Shown: in pieces, positions 35,702-44,508 of the stretch
How positions within the stretch are numbered: the first letter of the stretch is position 1
Layout: every line of letters begins with the position of its first letter
Source of the DNA: Candidatus Colenecus caballi
GTDB taxonomy: Bacteria; Bacteroidota; Bacteroidia; Bacteroidales; Bacteroidaceae
NCBI GenBank assembly: GCA_018065615.1
Contig: JAGHSY010000068.1
Span: forward strand, 1-64,000
DNA length: 64,000 bases
Direction of reading: 5' to 3'
Position numbers and translations under genes: made by a program
Notes under the pieces: generated by a model
Database searches by the model: none
What the model was told of the DNA's origin: nothing
Seen by the model: the letters and a program-made list of their open reading frames with translations, nothing else

Positions 35702-35731
35702 TCTAATTTTGTAACAAACTGCAAAATTAGA
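35702..35731 (-). promoter_or_regulatory. lptD -7 box inside a perfect 10-10-10 dyad
   Basis: TCTAATTTTG (35702-35711), a 10-nt spacer, then CAAAATTAGA (35722-35731). Both arms carry TAATTTTG boxes pointing inward. The minus-strand box 35722-35729 fits lptD. The arm length and spacer equal those of the lysS dyad at 25951-25980. Confidence 0.6.
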
Positions 35732-35736
35732 TATTT

Positions 35737-36279
35737 TCATAGAAATTCAGCACACCAGCCACGGAAAATGCGAATTCCTTCCTGTCCGAACTTCTCCAGA
35801 CTGTGCTCTGCCTGCGCAACTGTCTTTTCTTCAGTCGGATGCGTTTTCGAATAGAATTTGTCAGCAAAACAAATGACTTTCTCTTCTGTGCTTACCGGAA
35901 CCATGTCACGGTGCGGAACCGGAAGATCCCTTTCAACAATCTGCTTCAGAGTCAGCCCGGTGCCCGTATGGCGTTCCGCAACAAGGGCATGACGTTCAAG
36001 TCCATGACGGCGAAGCAGTTCGGCGCCAAGATATCCGTGACAGATGTAATGGTTATTTCCGAAGCAGTGGATTGGCGCAGCATCTGTAAGGAAAATTCCT
36101 ACATCATGAAGCATGGCGGCCTCTTCCAGGAATTCCGTGTCAAGCCCCAGTTCAGGATGGGCGGCGGCTATTGCCAGAGCCTTGTCCGCCACAAGACGGC
36201 TGTGCACCGTCAGGAGTTCCCTGAGCGGTGCATTGTCGCTGTAATATTTGGCGTATAATGATTCCCAGACTGAAGACAT
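35737..36279 (-). CDS. HD-domain phosphohydrolase family protein
   Basis: 180-residue cytoplasmic HD-superfamily metal-dependent hydrolase. Metal ligands are visible as the first His in VHSRLVADKAL, the His-Asp pair in AAMLHDVGIF, His residues in CHGYLGAELL and ERHTGTGL, and the late Asp in CFADKFYSK. The substrate is unknown; relatives hydrolyse nucleotides or nucleotide second messengers. Its ATG shares one base with the TAA of the upstream beta-galactosidase gene (TAATG), so the two are coupled. The longer frame to 36372 lies within the galactosidase gene and is rejected. Confidence 0.85.
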   Translation of the reverse strand: MSSVWESLYAKYYSDNAPLRELLTVHSRLVADKALAIAAAHPELGLDTEFLEEAAMLHDVGIFLTDAAPIHCFGNNHYICHGYLGAELLRRHGLERHALVAERHTGTGLTLKQIVERDLPVPHRDMVPVSTEEKVICFADKFYSKTHPTEEKTVAQAEHSLEKFGQEGIRIFRGWCAEFL

Positions 36280-39200
36280 TATCTGACAGGTCTGATTACG
36301 TAAGAATAGGTCCACTCTCCAAAGTGAAGCTTGTACTGGTCCAATGGAGTCGCACCCCAGCTGTTCACGCACGCCAGACCGTACTGGGCCTTGTCAATAT
36401 GGACCACCGTGAATTTGCGCGGAGTCAGGTCACCGGAATGCAGGTTGTGCTTGGCGGGACTCTCGTCAATGTCCTCGGTAAGATAATTCAGGGATGACAT
36501 GTTCAGAGGTGCGTCACTGAAGAACTCAAGGCCCCTGCCCTGTGCATCCAGAACCTTCCACCAGCGGACATCGGTCTTGTTGCCCGATTCCTGCGGACGG
36601 ATATAGGGGAAGTACTGGTCCGATACCTTCTGGCTGAATACGCCCAGCCACTGCGAGCTGTTGCGGTCGCTGTAGTTCTCAATGGGACCGCGGCCGTAGA
36701 ATTCAATGTCATCATATCCGGCGGCCATGACCATGGTCATTCCAAAGCGGAACATGTCAGGCACACGCTGGGCGCCCTCCTTGGGCGTCATGGTCTGTGT
36801 CACATGCAGTTCGCCTTCCTGAGTCAGGACATATTCCAGTTCCAGGACAGCACTGACTGATTCCATATCGTAGCGTGCTTTCACGCGGCCCAGGCCGTTC
36901 TCATCGACCTTGCATTCGAATGCCGGCCTGCGCATCTGCGGGTTCTTCCACACTGCCATGTTGCGCTGAAGGCTGGCCCCGAAGTCATTGTCTGTACATG
37001 CGCGCCAGAAATCGGACTTGAGCTGGTATCCGCTCTGTGTGACCTGCTTTCCGTCAATGTCAATGTAGTCAATCCAACCTGTACCTTTGTTGAATGTGAC
37101 CTTCACGCCACCGGCCTCAAGGCTGACCCACGCCACGGCCTCGTCCATCTTTACGGCCCCTTCTGTTGCATTTGGAGCCACACTTGGGAACATGTAGTCC
37201 GATACAGGAATCTGGTTCCGGGCAATGATGAAACCGCTGTCAAGCAGAGGCTCGCTGTCAATGAGACGGAACTCAAACCCTATAAGCAGTTCCAATCCCT
37301 TGTCTGCCTTGGCAATGGCTTTTGACAGGTCCGATATTGTAACTGATTTGCGCTGCTGTGCTGATACTGCAGGCATTTTGGCATCGCCCTGTGCAAGCAG
37401 GCTGCCGTTGCCGGTCAGCTGCCAGTGCAGGCTGTAATTTGACAGGTCCCGGAAGAAATATTCATTATAAATCTCAAACTGCCCCTTGGCAATGCTGAGC
37501 GGTGTAATCCAGACATCCTGATACTGGAATGCCACCTCATATGCATGCGGGTTCCAGCGGCGGTCCGGTGCAATCAGACCGTTGCAGTTGAAATTCTGGT
37601 CCGATGTTGGATATCGGCCTTCATCACCGCCGTACTGGAAAATGGTCTTTCCATCGGCGTTCTTGCCATACACGGCCTGATCCACGAAATCCCAGATGAA
37701 ACCGCCCTGGACAGACGGGTTGGCGCGGATTATGTCCCAGTATTCCTTGAAGCCGCCTTCAGAATTGCCCATGGCGTGCGCGTACTCACATTCAATGAAA
37801 GGACGCGGGTCCAGACCGCCGCGGCCGCCCTTCTCATGACGCTCCATTGCGCCGTAGTCAGCATACATGGGGCATGCAATGTCACAATGCTCACGGTCGT
37901 TCGTCATGCCCTCATACTGCACGGGACGGGTCTTGTCATAGCTCTTTATCCAGTCGTAGCAGGTAATGAAATTCTGGCCGTCACCGTCCTCATTGCCCAT
38001 TGACCACACTATGATTGACGGGTGGTTGCGGTAAGTTATGACATTGGCCTGATTGCGTTCCAGGTGCGCCTGCTTATAGTCCGGATCCTTTGCCAGCTGG
38101 CTGTTTCCATACATCATCCCGTGGCCCTCGACATTGGCCTCGGCCACCAGATATATGCCGTATTCGTCACACAGGTCATACCAGCGCGGATCATCGGGAT
38201 AGTGGCTGGTGCGGACTGCATTGATGTGCATCTCCTTCATAATCCTTATATCCTCCACCATACGGCTCACGGGAACCACATAACCGCCGTCCGGGTCCAT
38301 CTCGTGACGGTCAGCACCCTTTATCAGGATGGGCTGTCCGTTCACCAGCAACTGGCGGTTCCTTATCTCGACCTTGCGGAAACCGACCTTCTGCGGAATG
38401 GTTTCAATGACAGTTCCATCCATATTGACAAGAGACAGGCACAAGGTGTAGAGATACGGGGTCTCGGCAGTCCATTTGTAAGGTTTCTTTATCGGCAGAA
38501 CAAGCCTTGCCTTACCGTCTGCAACCTTAACTGAATTCTCAAAAACCTGTCTGCCGTCCGCATCAGTCATCTTCATTGCCAGCAGTTTGCCATCGGACTT
38601 TACAAGTGACGCGTCAACCGTCAGAGTGGCGTTCTGATACTTGGCATCAAGGTCAGTCAGAACGGTAAAGTCCCGAATCTGAGACTCTTCACGGGCATAC
38701 AGATAACATTCGCGGGCAATGCCGGTGAAACGCCAGAAATCCTGGTCCTCAATGTAGCTTCCGTCACACCAGCGCATAATCTGCATGGCAAACAGATTGT
38801 CCCGGCCACATTCCACAAAATCAGTGATGTCAAATTCGGCCTCCATCTTGCTGTCCTCACTGTAGCCTACGTACTTTCCGTTTATCCATACCCTGAGGTT
38901 CGATGTGGCAGACCCTATGTGCATGTATATTCTCTTACCCTTCCAGTCCGATGGAATGCCGAACGACTGGCGGTATGAACCCACGTAGTTCTCACGCTCG
39001 CCTATGTAGGGCGGGTTGACCGGATGCTCGTTGTTCCAGGGATATGTCACATTGGTGTAGATGCGGTCTCCGTGGCCAAGCATTTCAAACAGTCCCGGCA
39101 CCGGGAAGTTCTCCCATTTGCTGTCATCATAGTCCGCGGCTTCAAAACCCTGCGGACGGTCATAATAGTTTTTCACGAAATTGAAACGCCAGCCGCCCTC

Positions 39201-39386
39201 AATGGACATGAAGCGGGGATCGGCGCTCTTGTCACCTGCAAGAGCCTTCTCTGCAGACGAATAGGCAAAATAATCGGCCACAGGAGCCTGTCTGTTCACG
39301 CCATTGACTTTCGGGTCAAGCCACTCCTGGGAACTGCACAGCAGCGGGGCAGCCAGGAACGCAGCAAGAAGAACTGATTTTTTCAT
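36279..39386 (-). CDS. beta-galactosidase, glycoside hydrolase family 2 (LacZ-type), secreted
   Basis: 1,035-residue GH2 enzyme with a signal peptide (AAFLAAPLLCSSQ), so periplasmic or surface. Domain order follows LacZ: sugar-binding jellyroll (about 60-230), two immunoglobulin-like domains, the central barrel, and a C-terminal beta-sandwich (GRGPIENYSDR). The acid/base Glu lies in VWSMGNEDGDGQNF and the nucleophile Glu in IECEYAHAMGNS. It is the sole polysaccharide enzyme here without a SusCD pair. A promoter lies 30 bp upstream. The HD-domain gene is coupled at its 3' end. Confidence 0.94.
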   Translation of the reverse strand: MKKSVLLAAFLAAPLLCSSQEWLDPKVNGVNRQAPVADYFAYSSAEKALAGDKSADPRFMSIEGGWRFNFVKNYYDRPQGFEAADYDDSKWENFPVPGLFEMLGHGDRIYTNVTYPWNNEHPVNPPYIGERENYVGSYRQSFGIPSDWKGKRIYMHIGSATSNLRVWINGKYVGYSEDSKMEAEFDITDFVECGRDNLFAMQIMRWCDGSYIEDQDFWRFTGIARECYLYAREESQIRDFTVLTDLDAKYQNATLTVDASLVKSDGKLLAMKMTDADGRQVFENSVKVADGKARLVLPIKKPYKWTAETPYLYTLCLSLVNMDGTVIETIPQKVGFRKVEIRNRQLLVNGQPILIKGADRHEMDPDGGYVVPVSRMVEDIRIMKEMHINAVRTSHYPDDPRWYDLCDEYGIYLVAEANVEGHGMMYGNSQLAKDPDYKQAHLERNQANVITYRNHPSIIVWSMGNEDGDGQNFITCYDWIKSYDKTRPVQYEGMTNDREHCDIACPMYADYGAMERHEKGGRGGLDPRPFIECEYAHAMGNSEGGFKEYWDIIRANPSVQGGFIWDFVDQAVYGKNADGKTIFQYGGDEGRYPTSDQNFNCNGLIAPDRRWNPHAYEVAFQYQDVWITPLSIAKGQFEIYNEYFFRDLSNYSLHWQLTGNGSLLAQGDAKMPAVSAQQRKSVTISDLSKAIAKADKGLELLIGFEFRLIDSEPLLDSGFIIARNQIPVSDYMFPSVAPNATEGAVKMDEAVAWVSLEAGGVKVTFNKGTGWIDYIDIDGKQVTQSGYQLKSDFWRACTDNDFGASLQRNMAVWKNPQMRRPAFECKVDENGLGRVKARYDMESVSAVLELEYVLTQEGELHVTQTMTPKEGAQRVPDMFRFGMTMVMAAGYDDIEFYGRGPIENYSDRNSSQWLGVFSQKVSDQYFPYIRPQESGNKTDVRWWKVLDAQGRGLEFFSDAPLNMSSLNYLTEDIDESPAKHNLHSGDLTPRKFTVVHIDKAQYGLACVNSWGATPLDQYKLHFGEWTYSYVIRPVR

Positions 39387-39415
39387 ACCGGTAGTGATTG
39401 AGTTGGATTATTCGG

Positions 39416-39447
39416 CGAAAGTAGCCGAAAATAAGCAAGGATACAAA
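39416..39447 (-). promoter_or_regulatory. promoter of the beta-galactosidase gene
   Basis: Minus strand TTTG (39447-39444), 20 bp, then TACTTTCG (39423-39416), one mismatch to TAnnTTTG. The -7 box lies within a small hairpin, TTCGGC (39411-39416) with GCCGAA (39424-39429). Confidence 0.6.
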
Positions 39448-39449
39448 CA

Positions 39450-39481
39450 TTTGCCCATTTTTCAGATTTTTGCTAATTTTA
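39450..39481 (+). promoter_or_regulatory. promoter of the DUF6057-like/lipoprotein/amidase run
   Basis: TTTG at 39450-39453, 20 bp, then TAATTTTA at 39474-39481, one mismatch at the last base. It is divergent from the galactosidase promoter; their -33 elements are only 2 bp apart. Confidence 0.55.
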
Positions 39482-39506
39482 CGGGTCAAAATACATTATT
39501 TATAAT

Positions 39507-41435
39507 ATGTCATCAACTATAAGGAAAACCATGCCGGTCATTACTGCGACAGCAGTTCTCTGGATTGTTCTGGTTTTCACTCAAAAGACGTTTCTTTTCA
39601 AGAACGCGGACCTTTCGCTGTTTCTTTTCGACTGGAATTTCCTCAAGGAATCATTTCTGGTTCCAGGCGGCTTCCTTGGATGGGCCGGTTCATTCTTCAC
39701 CCAGTTCCTGTACATTCCATGGCTGGGTGCGCTGCTTTGGACAATACTGCTGATGACAGCCGGCATACTGACAGTGCGCATCCTGAAAATTCCGGAAAGC
39801 CTGTCCCTGCTGGCCATCCTTCCAATTGCCCTGCTGGTAATTGCCAACATGTCCCTGGGTTACGGAATCTTCATCCAAAGAGTCCAGGACTATTTCTTTG
39901 CCCCCACTTTGGGGTATCTGCTCATGCTTGCCGTAATGGCAGCCGCATGGAATGCTCAAAAAGGTTGGCACACAGCCGTCATCCTTACAGTGTCAGCATT
40001 TGCCGGATATGTTCTGGCCGGCATCTTCGCCCTGGCCGGAGTCTTCGCCGCCGGAATCGGACTTGCATCGGACTGCGGGCGGAAAAACCGTGACAGAATC
40101 ATTGCTCCTGTTCTTTCTGCAGCGTTGTGCATCATTGCCCCACTGCTTCTATACGGGCTATATACACGTTACCGCATTGCTGACAGTTGGACAATGGGGT
40201 TGCCCACCGTGTCGGACGACCAGTGGACAGCCGCTGTCCGTCTGCCATACCATATCCTGATTGTCATCACATCGGCCTTCGCTTTGGCAAAAGGATTTTT
40301 CGCCAGGACCGGTTCAGACAAAAGGCACAGACTCCCGCTCCAGGCAGGAATTGCAGCCGTTGCCATAGGATCCGTCGTGCTGTTCTGGTATAAGGATGAA
40401 AATTTCAGGACAGAGCTGGAAATGTCAGTCGCCGCAGACAATTTTGACTGGGAAAAGGTAACAGACATTTACCGGAATGCATCTGAACGTCATCTGAATA
40501 AAGAAAAGAAAGCATACGGAAAACGCCAGACTGAATTGAAGGCTGTTCAGGATGCATCAGTTTACAATGATATCCTGAAAGAGTACGAAGACCGGTTCTT
40601 TGAGCCCACAAGACTTATGGTCATGTTGCGGGACCTGGCACTTCTCAAGCAGGACAAGGCACTAGACATGGCATTCCGCCTTAGAGACGGTGGCCGCAGC
40701 CAGAAATCCAGAACTCAGATACCTATGGCATTTCAGGCAGCACGTCAGCTGTACCTCAATTACGGTCTGATAAATATGGAGTACCGCTGGTGTCTTGAAG
40801 ACCAGGTTGAACATGGCTGGTGTTACGGCACCCTGAAGTACATGGCCATGCATGCCATACTCATGAACGAAACCGAATTTGCCGCAAAATACCTTGACAA
40901 GCTGGACAAGACATTGTTCTACCGCAAATGGAGCCGTTCCCAGCGCCCCTTGTCAGCAGACTCACTGGCCATGTCCAAGGCACTGCCATACCGCGAGATT
41001 ATTCCATACATGAGTTTTGATGACCGTATGTCAAACGACCGTGTCAAAGTTGAAACGTACATCATGAAACATTTTCTCGAAGAACGTGACAAACAGGCCA
41101 CACACCAGTTCGACTGCGCGGCACTGCTGTGGGCAATGCGTTCCCAAAACATACCCATGTTCTGGAAAGCCCTGTCCCAGTACATTGACACTGCAACGGA
41201 AATCAGCCTGCCGCAAAGTGTTCAGGAAGCCATTATCCTGTACAGCAGCCTTGAAAACACCGATATGGGTATTGAAGTCAGCAAGAAAGTGACAGACAGC
41301 TATGCGGCATTCCAGAAATACATACAACGGTCCGGATTCAGAAGCGAGAAAGAAGCCTCATTCCCAATGTATCTGAGATTCGGAAACACATTCTTTTATT
41401 ATTATTATTTTGTCCGCGGTCTGCAGACCTTCTGA
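39507..41435 (+). CDS. polytopic membrane protein, DUF6057-like
   Basis: 642 residues. The N-terminal half (about 1-310) has eight to ten hydrophobic helices; the C-terminal half is soluble and helical, with TPR-like spacing (RDLALLKQDKALDMAF, AARQLYLNYG) and ends in a Tyr/Phe-rich stretch (TFFYYYYFVRGLQTF). It resembles the DUF6057 family of Bacteroidetes as I recall it; function unknown. It is 9 bp before a lipoprotein gene, so the two probably act together in the envelope. Confidence 0.78.
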   Translation: MSSTIRKTMPVITATAVLWIVLVFTQKTFLFKNADLSLFLFDWNFLKESFLVPGGFLGWAGSFFTQFLYIPWLGALLWTILLMTAGILTVRILKIPESLSLLAILPIALLVIANMSLGYGIFIQRVQDYFFAPTLGYLLMLAVMAAAWNAQKGWHTAVILTVSAFAGYVLAGIFALAGVFAAGIGLASDCGRKNRDRIIAPVLSAALCIIAPLLLYGLYTRYRIADSWTMGLPTVSDDQWTAAVRLPYHILIVITSAFALAKGFFARTGSDKRHRLPLQAGIAAVAIGSVVLFWYKDENFRTELEMSVAADNFDWEKVTDIYRNASERHLNKEKKAYGKRQTELKAVQDASVYNDILKEYEDRFFEPTRLMVMLRDLALLKQDKALDMAFRLRDGGRSQKSRTQIPMAFQAARQLYLNYGLINMEYRWCLEDQVEHGWCYGTLKYMAMHAILMNETEFAAKYLDKLDKTLFYRKWSRSQRPLSADSLAMSKALPYREIIPYMSFDDRMSNDRVKVETYIMKHFLEERDKQATHQFDCAALLWAMRSQNIPMFWKALSQYIDTATEISLPQSVQEAIILYSSLENTDMGIEVSKKVTDSYAAFQKYIQRSGFRSEKEASFPMYLRFGNTFFYYYYFVRGLQTF

Positions 41436-41444
41436 TTTCACATT

Positions 41445-43034
41445 ATGAAAAGAACAGCTTTATATATAGCAGCACTCCTTCTGACCGCCTGTTCCGGCAA
41501 GCCCGATGAGAATGCAGTGAAGAGCAATGAAAACATCCGCATATTCCCTGACTACACGGACGTTGTCCTGCCACGCAACATCGCTCCCGCCAACTTCATG
41601 ATAGACAATGAGGCCGATGCCTACTTCACCATTATTTCCAATGGCGACATTAAAGTTGAAAAGAAAGGCAGAAAAGTCTGTTTCAGCAAGAGTGAATGGA
41701 ACAGTCTGACAGACTGCTGCGGCAGTTCAATTCAAATTCAGGTCTATACGGAAACGGACGGGCAGTGGACCTCTCTTGCCCCATTCTCAATATCACTCAG
41801 TGATGACCTCATAGACCGATACATCACATACCGCCGCATTCCTGTTGCAGTTGAAGCCTATGAAGTCCTTGACCTCTGCCAGCGTGACATCACGAACTTC
41901 AAGGAAAAGATTTTCTTCTCCAACACCATGGTGCAGGACAACAGCAACGGCACATGCGTCAACTGTCACCACACAGGCAACTACAGCGCCGGAAAAATGC
42001 AGTTCCATGTACGTCAGTTCAAAGGAGGCACAGTGCTGTACTTTGACGGTGCTCTGCACAAGGTCAACATGAAGACTGACTCCACCATGTCTGCCGGCGT
42101 ATATCCTTCATGGCACCCCACCCATGACTACATTGCCTACTCCAACAACAAGACACACCAGTCAGTGCACGCAATGAGCCATGACAAGCTTGAAGTCATT
42201 GATGAAGAGAATGACATAATTCTGTACAACATACGCGAAAATGCCGTAAGTCCGATTGAAACCGATTCCGCCGAACTTGAATGTTTTCCCGGATGGTCCG
42301 CGGACGGACGGACGCTGTATTACGTTTCGGCCCACTACGATGCCCCATTCGGGCCAGACCGCAAGAACCGCATATTCATTGACCGCGAACAGCTGCACTT
42401 CAACCTGTATGCCAAGCCTTTTGACCCTGACACGCGCACATGGGGTCCGCATTACCTTGTTTACGATGCCGCGGCTGCTGACAGCAGCATGACATGGCCG
42501 CGTCTTTCTCCAGACGGCAGGTATCTGATGAGCGTCATAAGCACACACGGAGTATTCCCACTTGACCAGATTGCATCGGACCTGTTCCTGTTCGATTTCA
42601 AAAAAGGTACAGCAAGAAGGATTGATGAGATCAACAGCCCCTACGCAGAAAGCTACCACGTCTGGTCCAGCAACAGCAGATGGGTCATGTGGAGCACCCG
42701 CCGTGAAGACGGAGTTCACACCCGCCTTTATTTCAGCCATATTGATGACGATGGCCATTTTTCAAAGCCGTTCGCCCTTCCGCAAAAGGACCCCGAATTC
42801 AACCGCAGTTTCCTTTATGCGTTCAACATTCCCGAGTTCATGATTGAACCCATAACCGTAAGTGCCAGAGAATTTGCCGCATTCATTGCAAATACCGATG
42901 CCGTTCCTGCAGCCTTTGAATCAAAGCGTGAAACCAATGAGAAGGGAGAACTGATAACTACAGACTACCGTGTGGACGGCAGGACCGGCGCATCCCAACT
43001 TGAATATAACGACGGAGAAATGTACCTTCATTGA
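41445..43034 (+). CDS. beta-propeller lipoprotein with a single c-type haem motif
   Basis: 529-residue lipoprotein with lipobox LLTAC (Cys at 16). An N-terminal domain (about 25-130) is followed by a CxxCH haem-attachment motif in GTCVNCHHTG (about residue 175) and then a TolB/WD40-like propeller with repeated blades such as YPSWHPTHDYIAYS, FPGWSADGRTLYYVS and WPRLSPDGRYLMSV. The role is unknown; a periplasmic redox or sensing protein is plausible. It lies between the DUF6057-like gene and the amidase gene, 9 and 8 bp from them. Confidence 0.82.
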   Translation: MKRTALYIAALLLTACSGKPDENAVKSNENIRIFPDYTDVVLPRNIAPANFMIDNEADAYFTIISNGDIKVEKKGRKVCFSKSEWNSLTDCCGSSIQIQVYTETDGQWTSLAPFSISLSDDLIDRYITYRRIPVAVEAYEVLDLCQRDITNFKEKIFFSNTMVQDNSNGTCVNCHHTGNYSAGKMQFHVRQFKGGTVLYFDGALHKVNMKTDSTMSAGVYPSWHPTHDYIAYSNNKTHQSVHAMSHDKLEVIDEENDIILYNIRENAVSPIETDSAELECFPGWSADGRTLYYVSAHYDAPFGPDRKNRIFIDREQLHFNLYAKPFDPDTRTWGPHYLVYDAAAADSSMTWPRLSPDGRYLMSVISTHGVFPLDQIASDLFLFDFKKGTARRIDEINSPYAESYHVWSSNSRWVMWSTRREDGVHTRLYFSHIDDDGHFSKPFALPQKDPEFNRSFLYAFNIPEFMIEPITVSAREFAAFIANTDAVPAAFESKRETNEKGELITTDYRVDGRTGASQLEYNDGEMYLH

Positions 43035-43042
43035 CCAGCGGC

Positions 43043-44146
43043 ATGAAAAGGATTCTGACAATATCACTGTTATTACTGACATTATCACCGTTCTCTGCCG
43101 CCCAGAGTTTGGACAAGCCGTTTGTACTTGTTATAGATGCCGGCCACGGAGGCAAGGACCCCGGCGCCGTCAACGGCAAGTGCCAGGAAAAGACCATCAA
43201 CCTGAACACAGCTCTCAAATTCGGCAAGCTCATTGAAGAGAACTGCAAGGACGTCAAAGTAATCTACACGCGCAAGACCGATGTCTTTGTCGAACTTTAC
43301 AAGCGTGCCGACATAGCGAACAAGGCGGGGGCGGACATGTTCATATCAATCCATACCAATTCCGCAAAGAACAAAGCGGCCAACGGTGCTGAAACATACC
43401 TGCTGGGAGTTGAGGAAAACCGCACCAGCGCCAATCTGAACGTGGCTCTTGAGGAGAACCGCGCCATCATGCTGGAAAACGATTATGAAGCCCACTATGA
43501 AGGTTATGACCCCAACAGCCCTGAAAGCATGATCATATTCGAATTCATGCAGAATGAGTTTCAGAAGGAAAGCCTTAAAATGGCAACTCTCACACAGGAA
43601 CGCATGACCGGATACGCAAAAAGACCGGACCGCGGCGTACATCAGGCCGGATACCTTGTTTTATGGAAAAGCGCCATGCCCAGCATACTCGTAGAACTTG
43701 GCTTCATTTCAAATACTGACGAATGCAGATACCTTACGTCACAGAAAGGAACCGATGAAATGAGCCGGAGCCTGTATCAGGCATTCCTGTCATACCTGAA
43801 AGACTACAGGGCCCAGCTGGACAAAGCTGTCCCAACTGCACAGGCCATAGGCAACAGACAGTCCGATGTAAAGAATGACCTGCCTGTATTCAAAGTCCAG
43901 TTCATGTCTGTCAAAACCAAGGTCAAAGAAAATGACAAGCGCATCAAGGACCTGCCTTCAGTTTCCTGCTACAAGGAAAAGGACATGTACAAATACACCT
44001 GCGGTGACACATCGGACTACAGTGAGATCCTGAAGACGAAGGATGCGGTCAGAAAAAAATACAAGGACGCATTCGTCATAGCCTTCCACGAAGGCAGGAA
44101 AATAAGTGTTCAGGAAGCTTTGGAAATTTGCAGAAAAGCAGAATGA
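43043..44146 (+). CDS. N-acetylmuramoyl-L-alanine amidase (Amidase_3)
   Basis: Cleaves peptide from glycan in peptidoglycan, for example at division. 367 residues with a signal peptide (LTISLLLLTLSPFSAAQ). Zinc ligands are the His in VIDAGHGGKDPG, the Glu in the following turn, SIHTNSA, and the Glu in LVELGFISN, as in AmiC. The C-terminal part (about 270-365) looks like a SPOR-like domain (VFKVQFMSVKTKV, then DYSEILKTKDAVRKKY). The ATG at 43043 is preferred over a TTG at 43031. It is the last gene before the dnaA/oriC region. Confidence 0.92.
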   Translation: MKRILTISLLLLTLSPFSAAQSLDKPFVLVIDAGHGGKDPGAVNGKCQEKTINLNTALKFGKLIEENCKDVKVIYTRKTDVFVELYKRADIANKAGADMFISIHTNSAKNKAANGAETYLLGVEENRTSANLNVALEENRAIMLENDYEAHYEGYDPNSPESMIIFEFMQNEFQKESLKMATLTQERMTGYAKRPDRGVHQAGYLVLWKSAMPSILVELGFISNTDECRYLTSQKGTDEMSRSLYQAFLSYLKDYRAQLDKAVPTAQAIGNRQSDVKNDLPVFKVQFMSVKTKVKENDKRIKDLPSVSCYKEKDMYKYTCGDTSDYSEILKTKDAVRKKYKDAFVIAFHEGRKISVQEALEICRKAE

Positions 44147-44291
44147 AAACGCCTCCGCCCTTCTTGCCTGTTTTTTAGATTTAGTCTAAATAAAGTCAGA
44201 TAAGGCAAAATAAAACCGTTATCTTGGAAACTCGTTTTCAGGGTATTTCCAATAGGGTTGCAATAAGGTTTCACCAAGCGGCAGAAAGAAG

Positions 44292-44389
44292 TTATCAACA
44301 GGTTATTGCATTTATTATCAGATAGTTGATAAAAATCAATAGCTTGTTATCAACTGAATTTCGGGCATAACACAAATGACTTATACACA
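44292..44389 (+). other. DnaA-box cluster, candidate oriC
   Basis: Four 9-mers resemble DnaA boxes: TTATCAACA at 44292-44300, TTATCAACT on the minus strand at 44324-44332, TTATCAACT at 44347-44355, and TTATACACA at 44381-44389. The second and third form a perfect 9-bp inverted repeat. The surrounding 44147-44508 gap (362 bp) holds no gene and is AT-rich, and ends in the dnaA promoter. A second AT-rich gap lies after dnaA. Confidence 0.6.
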
Positions 44390-44429
44390 ACCATTTACAA
44401 TTACCCCGAAAACCACATGTTTTTTCCGG

Positions 44430-44461
44430 TTTGGTGGATTGAAATAAGATTGTCAAATTTG
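44430..44461 (+). promoter_or_regulatory. dnaA promoter
   Basis: TTTG at 44430-44433, 20 bp, then CAAATTTG at 44454-44461, one mismatch to TAnnTTTG. The -7 box is itself palindromic. Start near 44468, about 40 nt before the dnaA ATG. Confidence 0.6.
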
Positions 44462-44508
44462 CGATTGCAATTGAGAACGAACAACTAGAAAGATTCCAAT
44501 TCCAATTA

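Noticed and set aside
35692-35724. Longer lptD start at TTG 35724
   Set aside because: The TTG is part of the -7 box and would not be in the mRNA.
44174-44190. TTTAGA/TCTAAA hairpin as terminator of the amidase gene
   Set aside because: The stem is only six AT-rich pairs and lacks a following T run.
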